A model generated the notes under the pieces. That model did no database searches and was not told the origin of the DNA. It worked only from the letters and a program-made list of their open reading frames with translations. A program made the translations under genes and the position numbers. A DNA stretch of 48,521 nt, taken from Candidatus Thalassarchaeaceae archaeon. GTDB taxonomy: Archaea > Thermoplasmatota > Poseidoniia > Poseidoniales > Thalassarchaeaceae. Shown piece by piece: positions 7,100-16,402 of this stretch (position 1 is the first letter of the stretch; the number at the start of each line of letters is the position of its first letter). The DNA is taken from positions 1-48,521 of the forward strand of contig JASLKH010000056.1 in NCBI GenBank assembly GCA_030747675.1, read 5' to 3'.

Positions 7100-8266
7100 A
7101 TGAGTGAACATAAATCAAAATATATGATCCACGCTAAAATAAAAGCGGAAGGAACAATTCAAAGAAAGGACGTAGTCGGTGCCATTTTTGGTCAGACAGA
7201 AGGCCTCTTAGGAGAAGAACTGCAACTACGGAAACTGCAAAGAACGGGTCGAATAGGACATGTAGATGTAAATTTACAATCCAATAAAGGAAAAGTATCA
7301 GGTGAAATATTACTACCATCAAGCTTGGACCAAGTGTCTACCGCAGTTATTGGTGCAGCACTTGAGACCATTGACAGAATTGGACCATGTAAAGCAAAGA
7401 TTTCGGTGAGCCGAATAGAAAACGTACATAGCGTAAAGCGAGACACAGTTATTGACCGAGCTAAGGATCTACTACTCAACATTGTAAATCAAGGTTCAGA
7501 GGATAGTAAAAGTATTCTTGACGAAGTACGCAGTGTACTTACATCAGGTACAGAAACAGCACATGCAGGCATGACTTGTGGGCCAAACGCCCTAAAGGCC
7601 GACGCGTTGATTATTGTAGAAGGCCGTAATGATGTTAAAAATCTCCTAAAATATGGAATTAAAAATGCAATAGCCACAATGGGTGCTAATGTTAAAGATG
7701 AATTGATTGAATTAGCGAAATCAAAAACATCAGTAACAGCATTTTGTGATGGAGACAGGGGCGGTAAGTTGCTATTAATGGAAATATCAGGAGCCCTCGG
7801 TAAATCTCTAACCCATGTAGCATTAGCACCAGAATCACGAGAAGTCGAACATCTTGAAGGTAAAGTGATTACAAAATGCTTGGGCCAGAAAGAAGCCGCA
7901 ACAAAGGCCATGTCTAAGATTCGAAAAATCATGGAATCAGATGATGAATTAGTCGCTGGTGCAAAAAACGGAGCGAGAGAAGTTCCGGAAAATATACAGG
8001 GCTGGGCATCCCACATGGCTGATCTGAAGAAAAATCACGCATTACTAATTCTTGAAGATGGAACCCCAAGTGAACCAATTGCAGCAAGCAAACTGGCAAA
8101 ATATGCAGAAGACGTTGAAGGCGCCCAATGCCTTATTTTCAATGCAAAAGTATCGACCCGCATCATGGAAATTGCAGAGATGGGAGCAATACCAAATGTG
8201 CTAGGGAGCACAGTTGATGCACAGGCAGAAGGTATTGAGACATATTCAATGGCCGAAATTGAATGA
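7100..8266 (+). CDS. dnaG: Archaeal DnaG-type primase (exosome-associated)
   Basis: A 388-residue protein with the archaeal DnaG layout: a conserved N-terminal domain (YMIHAKIKAEGTIQRKDVVG, then GQTEGLLGEELQLRKLQ), a TOPRIM domain with Glu174 in IIVEGRNDV and Asp217/Asp219 in CDGDRGG, and a C-terminal region ending in a segment with SMAEIE. In archaea this protein is a stable part of the RNA exosome, involved in poly(A)-rich RNA degradation, and has weak primase activity. The start is the ATG at 7100, 6 bases after an AGGAAGTG ribosome binding site; the 30 codons upstream that stay open in frame lack family features. It has its own 5' region, divergent from the TerB-like gene. Confidence 0.95.
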   Translation: MSEHKSKYMIHAKIKAEGTIQRKDVVGAIFGQTEGLLGEELQLRKLQRTGRIGHVDVNLQSNKGKVSGEILLPSSLDQVSTAVIGAALETIDRIGPCKAKISVSRIENVHSVKRDTVIDRAKDLLLNIVNQGSEDSKSILDEVRSVLTSGTETAHAGMTCGPNALKADALIIVEGRNDVKNLLKYGIKNAIATMGANVKDELIELAKSKTSVTAFCDGDRGGKLLLMEISGALGKSLTHVALAPESREVEHLEGKVITKCLGQKEAATKAMSKIRKIMESDDELVAGAKNGAREVPENIQGWASHMADLKKNHALLILEDGTPSEPIAASKLAKYAEDVEGAQCLIFNAKVSTRIMEIAEMGAIPNVLGSTVDAQAEGIETYSMAEIE

Positions 8267-8319
8267 TTTTGAAATCACCATAAGGGTAATCAAAAAACCC
8301 CCCTGCCTCTGCGCAGAGT

Positions 8320-9594
8320 ATGCAACCCGCTCTTACCCCTCCCTCTGATGAGCCTTCTACTACTGAGGTACTTGCAAGTGAGGTGGATAAAACCCCTCAT
8401 CCCATCCCCCCTCACAGTTCTCAGTTTGGAGAACTTCCTCTCATACTACCACCAGTTAGAGCCATACCCCATGAAGTGGATGAAGAATCAGAAGAGTTAG
8501 TAGAGCAGCCGACTGATGACGATGACGATGACGACGACGAAACAATTTGGCCCATGGATTCAAACATACAAGAATTTGTAATTCATCAGGCAAAAGATGG
8601 AAATAAAACCAAATCAATACTTTTCGGAGATCACCAAATAACCAGTGTTACAGCAATTCGCACAATAGAAGGGGATGACTTAAAAATCCATTTTTCTATT
8701 GAAAGAGATGCGGTGATAGGGTTTCAACACGATGATTATTCATGGCCAAACCCCCTCTTTGCAACCACACTTATACTGGCTGTATTTTCATTTATTGCAT
8801 TCATTGTAACATATACATCCCCACTATCAATTATTATTGGCATAATTCTTTTCCTCGGCGCCCTAATCGGTCTAACAGCCACATATCCTGCTATGCATAG
8901 AATTAGATTATTTTCTAATTGTGGTAAGCACGAAATATGGTTCCAGGAAGGGAGTGCAAACCCCCACGTAATGCATACTACTTTGGCCCACATTGATGGC
9001 GCATTACTTTCTTTAATTTCTACAGGTGGCTTAGATCTTTCTACAGTAGATTTCGACAGTCCCCCTCCAGTAGTAACCCCTCAAATCATGGTCAATTCCC
9101 AACCACCTTCTCAAGTAACATACAACACCACTCAAAACATCCAAGATAGTGTCATTCAAGGCGATACTGGAACTACAACCATAGAAACTAATACTTCTCC
9201 CCAAGTACCGATAGAAGATATTCCGGCCCCCCCAAACTTTTCTGAAAATCCGGTAATAACACCACCAGAACCGGCACCAGTAGCACCACCTGAACCGGCA
9301 CCAGTAGCACCACCTATGCCTGCACCAGCTGCACCACCTATGCCTGCACCAGCTGCACCACCTATGCCTGCACCAGCTATGCCTGCACCAGCTGCACCAC
9401 CTATGCCTGCACCAGCTATGCCTGCACCAGCTGCACCAGCTATGCCTGCACCAGCCTTTTCCCCGAACCCATTAGATACAGATTTCTTTGCCGCCCCGAA
9501 AGAGTCACCAATAGTCCCAACAGCAGCAGCCCCACGCTCAGACTCCCTAAGCGAACTTGAGAAGGAAGATATTCTGAGTGATCTTGAGGACTGA
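8320..9594 (+). CDS. Membrane protein with acidic N-terminus and Pro/Ala repeat tail
   Basis: A 424-residue protein of unknown function. Residues 1-80 are disordered, Pro-rich, with an Asp run near residue 70. A beta-rich domain follows ([19 protein letters not shown] and onward), interrupted by two transmembrane helices around 145-190, then a further strand region ([17 protein letters not shown]). This PH-like arrangement around a helical hairpin resembles bacterial YdbS-type or photosystem-style membrane PH domains, but that is only a guess. The C-terminal third is low complexity with PAP-repeat residues 317-379, ending in an acidic helix ([14 protein letters not shown]). The stop directly abuts that of the convergent gene. 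Confidence 0.75.
   Translation: MQPALTPPSDEPSTTEVLASEVDKTPHPIPPHSSQFGELPLILPPVRAIPHEVDEESEELVEQPTDDDDDDDDETIWPMDSNIQEFVIHQAKDGNKTKSILFGDHQITSVTAIRTIEGDDLKIHFSIERDAVIGFQHDDYSWPNPLFATTLILAVFSFIAFIVTYTSPLSIIIGIILFLGALIGLTATYPAMHRIRLFSNCGKHEIWFQEGSANPHVMHTTLAHIDGALLSLISTGGLDLSTVDFDSPPPVVTPQIMVNSQPPSQVTYNTTQNIQDSVIQGDTGTTTIETNTSPQVPIEDIPAPPNFSENPVITPPEPAPVAPPEPAPVAPPMPAPAAPPMPAPAAPPMPAPAMPAPAAPPMPAPAMPAPAAPAMPAPAFSPNPLDTDFFAAPKESPIVPTAAAPRSDSLSELEKEDILSDLED
9268..9456 (+). repeat. In-frame Pro/Ala minisatellite
   Basis: 63 codons built from 24-bp units (EPAPVAPP twice, then MPAPAAPP variants) and interspersed 15-bp MPAPA units. The DNA copies are nearly identical, so the array is probably length-variable between strains by slippage. 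It encodes a rigid extended polyproline-like linker. Confidence 0.9.
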
Positions 9595-12123
9595 TTAATC
9601 TTCAATCATATCACTTCGATTTACCATTGCCGAAGGTAATCGAACTGCCATTTCCAACTTGTTTACAACCGCCGTTAAACCCTCTAAGTCATTGATAGAG
9701 GGGAGAGGAAAAACATCTTTTTCCATAGGTATGGGTGCACCCAGACTTGGAGTTTCTGCTAACTTTTTTGCCAACTCAAAAGCATCTTTAAGCATCCCCT
9801 GTCCACTTGAAAGATGTCTATTTGTCAACCGTTCAATAATCCATTTATGAAGAACCTTTGAAATTCCTTCAAGCCGTGGAAACAACACATCTTGTACAAT
9901 CTTTTCAGACCGCGCAACAATTGATGAAATCCTCAATAACCTTTGTACACGAATATCCAATGGCTTTTCTTGGTAGTATGATAGAACCGATATAAAATCC
10001 TCAATACCAAACATTTGTGAAAACCTTTCATTATCCAACTCTGGAACATCAGAACTCACTTCAATGTCAGTAACAACATTTTCTTCAAAATCTTCCCCAT
10101 TATGGTTGTAGCCTTCATCATCCTTGAAATTAGGTAACACCCCTTCAATTTCCTTTTTTGTAAGGAACTTAGATCGGGGTTCAGACTCGTTTTCTCTCCC
10201 TCCAAATCGCTCCTCAACAACCTTCGCCACAGGCCTTCGTTTTGGTAACACGTTTTCGATTTTCGGTATTAAAATAGGCAAACGGCGCTTTAGTACAGCC
10301 CTTGCAGGTGTGGGAACAAATGGTTCAAATCCACCACCATCACCCTCAGGAAGGCTAGCCAATCTATGGACAATATGGTGCAAATCTTCATCTAAACCAA
10401 TTAACGCCTCGGGCCTTTGCAAATCGAATAAAACACGTTCTGCGAGATCAGAATCTCGATTCCATGGTAGCCGCTTAAATTTCTCTACTCTAGCCGATTG
10501 CCCCTCCATCGCCTTTCGAATAAGGGGCAAATCTAAACCCAATTGAACGGGATCACTTGCAAGTAAAACCCTCAATCCATCAACAATCCACCCATCATCA
10601 CTCCATGAATCCAATTCATCCTCAAAACTCCGAGTGACTTTATCAAGCAACTGCGCTGCATCATATCCCGACCCAAACTCTAAAACCAATGCTTCGTATT
10701 TAGCTAAATTTACTTCTTCAGAATTTATCTCAGATAGCCAAAGGCCCCCGAGATCATCCCGAGCTTTATCCAAATATTCTCTATGTAAACGCACCCTTTC
10801 CGCTGCAATTTTGTACCAAGTAGTGGCACCACCAATATCCTCCACTCCCACTTGAGAACCCCTCAACACATCTAACCAATTTTGGACCTCATTAGATCCT
10901 TGAACTGAAGTATCTAACGATTCTAATTTTTCAATCAACGGAAGCACTAAATCAATTATTTTTTGATGTATTATCAATTCTTCTAAAATGCCTCGAGGCT
11001 CTTTTTCAACCAGACCAATCCATGCACTGATATCTATTCCATACTGTGTCCACACCGCTAAGCGGGAATGACATTCCGATATCGTTCCTTCAGTTTTTGA
11101 CTCTAAGCCTTGGCGAAGCACATCTAGTGATTCAATAGCATTCAGGTGCCCCTTCGTTCTTTCTGCTAATTGTCGATATTCTGGCCATTGTATGAGTTGA
11201 ACATCAATAAGGCTCCATATTGCCATAATTTTCTCAATTTTGTTGCTAATTTCTGGTAATTCCATTTCCCATTTGAGTAATTCTCCTGGTAGCAAAGGTA
11301 TGGATGCATTAATTTTGAAACCTTCTAAACCCCACTGGGCAATCCTCCCTTCAACTTTCAACAACCGCTCAGATAAACTAGTAGAGACCCTATCAATCTC
11401 ATTTTTCAAATCCAATAAACGCCCTTCATTTACATCATGTTGGGCAAGTCCAGCAGCATGCCAAAACTTCTCGGCCAATGAATGATCAAACGGTCTAATA
11501 TCAACTTCAATTTGCCGCTGTATTAATACTAGTAAAGAATCCATTTTATGTAAAAAATTAGCACGGGAAAAACGATCATGCAATGCCCCTGACTGTAATT
11601 TAGTAACATCCCATCCCCTATTTTCTAGCATTGAAATCATTCCATCAATAGCCCCCATTCTCTTTTCCAACCGCAAATCTAACTCATCTAACACAGGTCC
11701 TATTTTTCGCCATGGAGCCACATTTTCAATTAATTCTGTTATTCGGGGTGCAGATAATAGCAACACATCATCAATTAAATCCAACCGACTCATCAAGCGT
11801 TGCAATTCAACCGATCGCCCTTCATCCGACCATTTCATCCGACATTTTTCCGCCACTAGTATCCATGGGCGATTTTGTCGTAGAAATTTACGAAACTCCA
11901 AATCAACAGAATTCACATTATCGGGGTTTTTCAATTTATCAAGAAAAATATCACGTTGATCGGACCATTGAGGGGGCAATTCAAGAATTTTAACCCGCAA
12001 CTCAGCAGCACGGTCTGCCAAAGATTCTAGTTGAATCATACGCTGACTAGCAAACTCACCTTCTGGGTTTAGGACAACAAAACCCCTGTTTTTTAAAGCA
12101 TCCACACGCTTTTGAAATGACAC
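9595..12123 (-). CDS. Large helical-repeat protein of unknown function
   Basis: An 842-residue protein from the GTG at 12123 (MSFQKRVDAL), which has GGTGG just upstream; an in-frame TTG at 12136-12138 is less likely. It is nearly all alpha-helix. I see about five divergent copies of a 75-100-residue unit that begins with a helix ending in W or R, then x-x-G-hydrophobic-x-hydrophobic (KNRGFVVL, ENRGWDVTKL, QWGLEGFKI, WTQYGIDISAW, SDDGWIVDGL), then two or three long helices. An Arg/Lys-rich linker near 600-650 leads to an acidic stretch and a final helical domain. No ATPase, nuclease or membrane segment is seen. Structural or scaffolding role possible; function unknown. Confidence 0.75.
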   Translation of the reverse strand: MSFQKRVDALKNRGFVVLNPEGEFASQRMIQLESLADRAAELRVKILELPPQWSDQRDIFLDKLKNPDNVNSVDLEFRKFLRQNRPWILVAEKCRMKWSDEGRSVELQRLMSRLDLIDDVLLLSAPRITELIENVAPWRKIGPVLDELDLRLEKRMGAIDGMISMLENRGWDVTKLQSGALHDRFSRANFLHKMDSLLVLIQRQIEVDIRPFDHSLAEKFWHAAGLAQHDVNEGRLLDLKNEIDRVSTSLSERLLKVEGRIAQWGLEGFKINASIPLLPGELLKWEMELPEISNKIEKIMAIWSLIDVQLIQWPEYRQLAERTKGHLNAIESLDVLRQGLESKTEGTISECHSRLAVWTQYGIDISAWIGLVEKEPRGILEELIIHQKIIDLVLPLIEKLESLDTSVQGSNEVQNWLDVLRGSQVGVEDIGGATTWYKIAAERVRLHREYLDKARDDLGGLWLSEINSEEVNLAKYEALVLEFGSGYDAAQLLDKVTRSFEDELDSWSDDGWIVDGLRVLLASDPVQLGLDLPLIRKAMEGQSARVEKFKRLPWNRDSDLAERVLFDLQRPEALIGLDEDLHHIVHRLASLPEGDGGGFEPFVPTPARAVLKRRLPILIPKIENVLPKRRPVAKVVEERFGGRENESEPRSKFLTKKEIEGVLPNFKDDEGYNHNGEDFEENVVTDIEVSSDVPELDNERFSQMFGIEDFISVLSYYQEKPLDIRVQRLLRISSIVARSEKIVQDVLFPRLEGISKVLHKWIIERLTNRHLSSGQGMLKDAFELAKKLAETPSLGAPIPMEKDVFPLPSINDLEGLTAVVNKLEMAVRLPSAMVNRSDMIED

Positions 12124-12228
12124 AACTCCACCCCCCAACGCCTCGCCCCACTACCCGCACAACACCTTCGGCACTTCAATCCACACATTATTAACGGCTC
12201 TTTGGAAAAGGTCTCAAAACCGTTCTTC

Positions 12229-12244
12229 CACCCCTTAAGGGGTG
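12229..12244. promoter_or_regulatory. Perfect 16-bp palindrome (candidate operator)
   Basis: CACCCCTTAAGGGGTG reads identically on both strands. It lies in the 158-bp divergent region between the helical-repeat gene and the TPR gene, 38 bases before the TPR start, a place where a dimeric regulator could control one or both. Not found elsewhere in the window by eye. Confidence 0.55.
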
Positions 12245-12281
12245 CGAACCACTCAAAAGGTACAGGAGCCGGCTGGGGCCG

Positions 12282-14996
12282 ATGGACCCCGTATTAATTG
12301 GATTGACACTATTCTTTTCAACAGCAACCGGCGCCGTAATTTGGTGGCTTGTACAAGCAGAGGTAGGTCTCCGCCGTCTTCGAGAAGATCTTGAATCGGC
12401 ACACTCTGAAACCTGTACATCCCTCAAGGTGTTAAATTCGAGAACTTCTGACCTTGCCGATAGTGCATTGGCACTTCAACGCGCATATCCCGGACTTTCG
12501 GGGGTCATTGATGCACACCGAACCCTTGACAGACTCCAATCAACTTTGTCAGGAGCAGGCGAAGCAGAAGAAGTCCGAACTGCTGCGACAGCCGCTTTAT
12601 CCACCGTTAGAAGCCTCTTGGCCTCCCGCACCGGACCTGCAGATTTAGAATCCCCAACTTCAGCAGATCAAGGCCTCTTACAATTAGTCACAAGAATAAT
12701 TCAAACATTAGATCAACTGGAACTATCTGCTGCTGATTTGGGATTATCGGGATTAGAATCTCGTAGGTTTGGTGAAGTAGCATTCTTATCAGGAGATAGA
12801 AAGTGGGCACTATCATGTTATCAAGAATCAGCAAGACTTGTTCCTAGAGACACAGCAACTCTTCGTAGCCTGTGCCGATTAGCGCGCGAATCGGGCGATG
12901 AAACCCAATTAAGAGATAGACTTGAAAACTTACTCACAGTAACACCCGACGAACCCCAATTATTGAGAGAGCACGCTAGAATATTGACAAAAATGGGAGA
13001 TCTCTCCGCTGAAAAGGATTTGCGACGTCTCGAAGCCATGGGCGTCCAAAATGCAGAAGACAAGTCAATGCTAGCTAATTTAGCAGTACGAGCTGGCGAT
13101 TCAGATGTTGCTTTAGAATCAATTGAAGCAGCAATAGCAGACAATCCAACTGGTGAAGATTGGCTACGTAAAGCCAAGATACATTTGGAAAGAAATGAGC
13201 GAGGCCTAGGTATCACCGCCGTTGATGAGGCGATTGCACTGAATCGCCAATCAGGCGAAGCATGGGCAGTTAGATCTCAACTTTTATTGGGCGAAGCAGG
13301 TAGAATTGAGGAGGCATTGAAAGCATGTATTCATGCAGTTGCACTAGGTGAACCATTAGAACTACTCAAAGCAGAACTGTTGGAGCGTTTGGACCGCACA
13401 AGTGAAGCACACGAATCTCTAACATCATCATTAACTAAAAACCCAGGAAATGCAAATGTACGGGCCCAATTGGCATTAATGCGCCACCAATCTGGAAATG
13501 TTGAGGGTGCATTTGAGTTACTTGCAGATGCCCCAGCAGAAGCATGGAAAACATCCCCATTACACATCCAAAAAGGCAGACTTATCCTTCAAGAAGCAGA
13601 TAGATGTAGGGATGGAACAGGTGAAAGAGACCAGGAATTACTATCAGAGGCAGACATCTGTTTCGATGCCGCATTGTCTATTGATAGAGAAAATGGTATT
13701 GCTTGGTTAGGAAAGGCACGCATACAACGAATGTTGGGGGATTTACCAGAAGCACAAATTTCACTTGCTAGGGCACGTAGATTATTGCCTAACGAACCAC
13801 TTATTGCTGCAGAAGAAGCACTTTTGGCTTTGGATGGGAATGATGTTGAAGCAGCGGGCCGCCTAATTTCAGAAGCCCATGTGCTTGAACGAGATTCCGA
13901 CGTGATTGACTATGTGAAAGGGGTTGTAGCTGCCCGCCGAGGCGAGTTCGAAGAAGCGAGACGCCTTTTTGATACAGTGCTGAGAGCAAACCCAAATCAT
14001 GTCAGGGCGAGATTAAATCGCTGCTCTACTCTGATGCTCCAACAAGATTACCACACTGCTCTAGATGATGTCGAAGCACTACTTACAGCTCACCCAAATT
14101 TGGACCTAGCACGACTTAAGCGTGGAGAAATAATGATGGCTTTGGGTGAATTTGTCGAAGCAGAAGGAGAATTTAGAGATATATTGTCCAGACGTAAATC
14201 TAACCCATATGCATTAACTCAATTGGGAGCCAGCCTCATCGCCCAGGAAAGACTCACTGAGGCAGAACAACCGCTCAACGAAACAATCCGACTCGATCCA
14301 ACGGGTGCAGAGGGATGGTATCAGCGGGGCCTTCTTTACCTAGAATTTGGCCAAATTGAAAGCGCCCTTTCAGACTTTGATACAGCAGCATCACGCGATA
14401 AATTTCACATGAATGCTTTATTACGAATTGCTGCAATACACCACGAAAGCAAACATTGGGAACAAGCAGAGGAGGCATGGAGAAATGTGCTTAATGTTGA
14501 ACCAGATAATCGCATTGCTAGACGCCGAATACAAGATGCATTTGATGGACAAACTGAGGTAAAAAAGGTGGCAGTACTTTCATCGATCAGTGGTACTGCC
14601 ATTGGAGAACTTGAAATGCCAACACAAGAACTTGAAATGCCAACACAAGAACTTGAAATGCCAACACAAGAACTTGAAATGCCAACACAAGAACTTGCTG
14701 ATAAGCCCAGGGGGACAGCAATGGATTGGGTGGATGAAATTGAAGCATACATTAAGAAACACGGAGGAGTTGTCAATCAGGATTTCAAACGACTGGGACT
14801 GATCCCAAACGATATTACCTCTGGAGAACGAGCCCGTTTGAATGAAGAATTAGCAGATTGCTTCACAAAACACAAAGTGAATAATTTCCGCATATTCTAC
14901 TGTTCACCTAGTATCATTGAGCCCAATGAAGTTCAAGCCCAATATGAAAAAAATGTGGAACAAGAAGATTTTGAATTTGGATTTGGCACACTTTGA
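12282..14996 (+). CDS. Membrane-anchored TPR-repeat protein
   Basis: A 904-residue protein. Residues 4-25 are a transmembrane anchor (VLIGLTLFFSTATGAVIWWL), followed by a coiled-coil-like region to about 150. From about 160 to 760 there are roughly 15 TPR or TPR-like units, with the typical A--LG----A---Y--A----P pattern (GDRKWALSCYQESARLVPRD, later GEFEEARRLFDTVLRANPNH and GQIESALSDFDTAASRDKFH). A linker with four identical ELEMPTQ heptads (776-803) joins a final domain of about 95 residues (MDWVDEIEAYIKKHGGVVNQ) that may be a small winged helix. TPR arrays bind partner proteins, so it is probably an envelope scaffold or assembly factor. Related neighbour genes on both sides are also large and unrecognised. 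Confidence 0.85.
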   Translation: MDPVLIGLTLFFSTATGAVIWWLVQAEVGLRRLREDLESAHSETCTSLKVLNSRTSDLADSALALQRAYPGLSGVIDAHRTLDRLQSTLSGAGEAEEVRTAATAALSTVRSLLASRTGPADLESPTSADQGLLQLVTRIIQTLDQLELSAADLGLSGLESRRFGEVAFLSGDRKWALSCYQESARLVPRDTATLRSLCRLARESGDETQLRDRLENLLTVTPDEPQLLREHARILTKMGDLSAEKDLRRLEAMGVQNAEDKSMLANLAVRAGDSDVALESIEAAIADNPTGEDWLRKAKIHLERNERGLGITAVDEAIALNRQSGEAWAVRSQLLLGEAGRIEEALKACIHAVALGEPLELLKAELLERLDRTSEAHESLTSSLTKNPGNANVRAQLALMRHQSGNVEGAFELLADAPAEAWKTSPLHIQKGRLILQEADRCRDGTGERDQELLSEADICFDAALSIDRENGIAWLGKARIQRMLGDLPEAQISLARARRLLPNEPLIAAEEALLALDGNDVEAAGRLISEAHVLERDSDVIDYVKGVVAARRGEFEEARRLFDTVLRANPNHVRARLNRCSTLMLQQDYHTALDDVEALLTAHPNLDLARLKRGEIMMALGEFVEAEGEFRDILSRRKSNPYALTQLGASLIAQERLTEAEQPLNETIRLDPTGAEGWYQRGLLYLEFGQIESALSDFDTAASRDKFHMNALLRIAAIHHESKHWEQAEEAWRNVLNVEPDNRIARRRIQDAFDGQTEVKKVAVLSSISGTAIGELEMPTQELEMPTQELEMPTQELEMPTQELADKPRGTAMDWVDEIEAYIKKHGGVVNQDFKRLGLIPNDITSGERARLNEELADCFTKHKVNNFRIFYCSPSIIEPNEVQAQYEKNVEQEDFEFGFGTL
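14607..14690 (+). repeat. Four exact copies of a 21-bp tandem repeat
   Basis: GAACTTGAAATGCCAACACAA occurs four times without a mismatch and encodes ELEMPTQ; a partial fifth copy follows. Perfect identity indicates a recent expansion. It is a coding linker repeat, not a CRISPR array, as there are no spacers. Confidence 0.95.
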
Positions 14997-15002
14997 CTTT
15001 GG

Positions 15003-15584
15003 GTGAAGTTCAAGCAACGTATCGCACCGCCCACACCCATGAGCCGAGGATTTGAGCCCGGAGACAAAGTTTCATCATTTGAATTACCAAACGCCAACTC
15101 TCAAGTAATTCAAGCCACAATTTCGTTAGAGAGTATAGTTACAGATGTAGGGGCAATCATTGTTTTCACTTGCAACCATTGCCCGTATGTGATTGGAAAC
15201 GAATCGAGAATTGAATCCATCGCTCACAAAGCACGATTAAATGGAATCGGTTTTGTTGGAATAAACTCGAACGATCCAATCAACTACCCCACAGATAATT
15301 GGGATTCAATGACAATTAGAGCAGAGAAAATGTCGTATGCGTATTTACACGACGCAAGTCAACAAATAGCAAAAAACTGGGGGGCAGAAAGAACCCCTGA
15401 GTTTTATCTCATAGACCATAACAACATTTTACGATATAGGGGGCGACTAGACGACTCACCGAAGGACCCATCATTAGCTACAACTAATGAATTGAATGAT
15501 GCAATAGATGCCATACTAAATGGGGAAACACCCAGTGTTCAACGCACGGACAGCATCGGGTGTTCCGTGAAGTGGAAGGTGTAA
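15003..15584 (+). CDS. Thioredoxin-fold redoxin (AhpC/TSA-like, CNHC motif)
   Basis: A 193-residue thioredoxin-fold protein. It carries the FTCNHCPYV motif with Cys57 and Cys60 as a CxxC pair, followed by FVGINSNDPINYPTDN and the cis-Pro region ERTPEFYLID near 131-141, as in the widespread peroxiredoxin/thioredoxin-like family with a CNHCPYV signature. It probably acts as a thiol-disulfide reductase or peroxidase; the exact substrate is unknown. The start is a GTG 6 bases after the TPR stop; an ATG at 15039 (MSRGFEPGDKV) is the alternative and would remove a basic extension. The last 25 bases overlap the methyltransferase gene, which suggests coupled translation. Confidence 0.87.
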   Translation: MKFKQRIAPPTPMSRGFEPGDKVSSFELPNANSQVIQATISLESIVTDVGAIIVFTCNHCPYVIGNESRIESIAHKARLNGIGFVGINSNDPINYPTDNWDSMTIRAEKMSYAYLHDASQQIAKNWGAERTPEFYLIDHNNILRYRGRLDDSPKDPSLATTNELNDAIDAILNGETPSVQRTDSIGCSVKWKV

Positions 15585-16402
15585 TTTTGCGCCTGGGATT
15601 ACCCGCCCGCATCTTTGCCACCATGCTTAAATTGCTACCAGGTCGTATTGGTGACCGTATGTGGCGGTGGTGGTATCAACGTCTAGCCAAAGCCAAAGCA
15701 TGGGGTGAATTTGGCTTCATGAATTATGGCTACATCGATGACCACCCCCCATACCTTTCCTCTGAAGATGAATCCGACCGCTTATTCATTCAATTGTACC
15801 ACATGAACATCCGTGATGTTGAATTGGATGAAAAGCAAGTCCTTGAAGTCGGCTCAGGTAGGGGCGGAGGTGCACATTGGATCGCTCGAACCTACACCCC
15901 AGGATCACTGGTTGCATTGGATTATTCTGCTGCTGCTGTCAAATTGTGCTCAAGGATGTATGGGCGGCAGGAGAATCTAAGTTTCATAGAAGGAAATGCG
16001 ATGAAGTTGCCTTTTGAAGAAAATTCATTCGATGTCGTGTACAATGTAGAGTCCAGTCATTGTTACAGCGATATGGACGCATTCATCGATGAAGCCTATC
16101 GGGTATTGAAACCTGGTGGCTATTTTGCTTGGACAGATTTCCGTGACGCAAAAACAATCCAACAAATTCAAAAATCATTTTCTTCATCCAACTTTGAAGT
16201 TATCAAGGACATCAACATCACCAAAGAGGTTCTCGCAGCCTTAGATGAGATTAGTGATGATAAACAAGCACGCATTGAGAAAGGCACAGGACGCATCATA
16301 CGCCGTAGTTTTGAGACATTCGCTGGTGTACGTGGGACACCAGTTTATGACGCATTCACCAAGGGTGAATTGGGCTATTACAGATACCTTCTCAAGAAAT
16401 AA
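15560..16402 (+). CDS. Class I SAM-dependent methyltransferase
   Basis: A 280-residue methyltransferase with SAM-binding motif I at residues 94-103 (VLEVGSGRGG), an acidic motif-II residue in LVALDYSA, motif post-II GNAMKLPFEENSFDVVYNVE and the beta-strand 5 region VLKPGGYFAWTDF. This layout resembles small-molecule C- or O-methyltransferases (the phthiotriol or quinone methyltransferase-like group). The N-terminal 50 residues are amphipathic and Trp/Arg-rich (RMWRWWYQRLAKA), a likely membrane-facing helix, so a lipid or isoprenoid substrate is plausible but unproven. Start GTG at 15560 or GTG at 15572. It abuts the Lrp-type regulator with no gap. Confidence 0.88.
   Translation: MFREVEGVILRLGLPARIFATMLKLLPGRIGDRMWRWWYQRLAKAKAWGEFGFMNYGYIDDHPPYLSSEDESDRLFIQLYHMNIRDVELDEKQVLEVGSGRGGGAHWIARTYTPGSLVALDYSAAAVKLCSRMYGRQENLSFIEGNAMKLPFEENSFDVVYNVESSHCYSDMDAFIDEAYRVLKPGGYFAWTDFRDAKTIQQIQKSFSSSNFEVIKDINITKEVLAALDEISDDKQARIEKGTGRIIRRSFETFAGVRGTPVYDAFTKGELGYYRYLLKK

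Noticed and set aside
9156-9605. Gly/Ala-rich frame on the minus strand
   Set aside because: It is the antisense of the Pro/Ala repeat in the membrane protein gene.
14607-14690. CRISPR-like array
   Set aside because: Units are tandem, without spacers, in frame within a gene, and no cas gene is present.
14405-14776. Frames with SSCVGI and FKFLCWH heptads on the minus strand
   Set aside because: They are antisense reads of the 21-bp repeat in the TPR gene.
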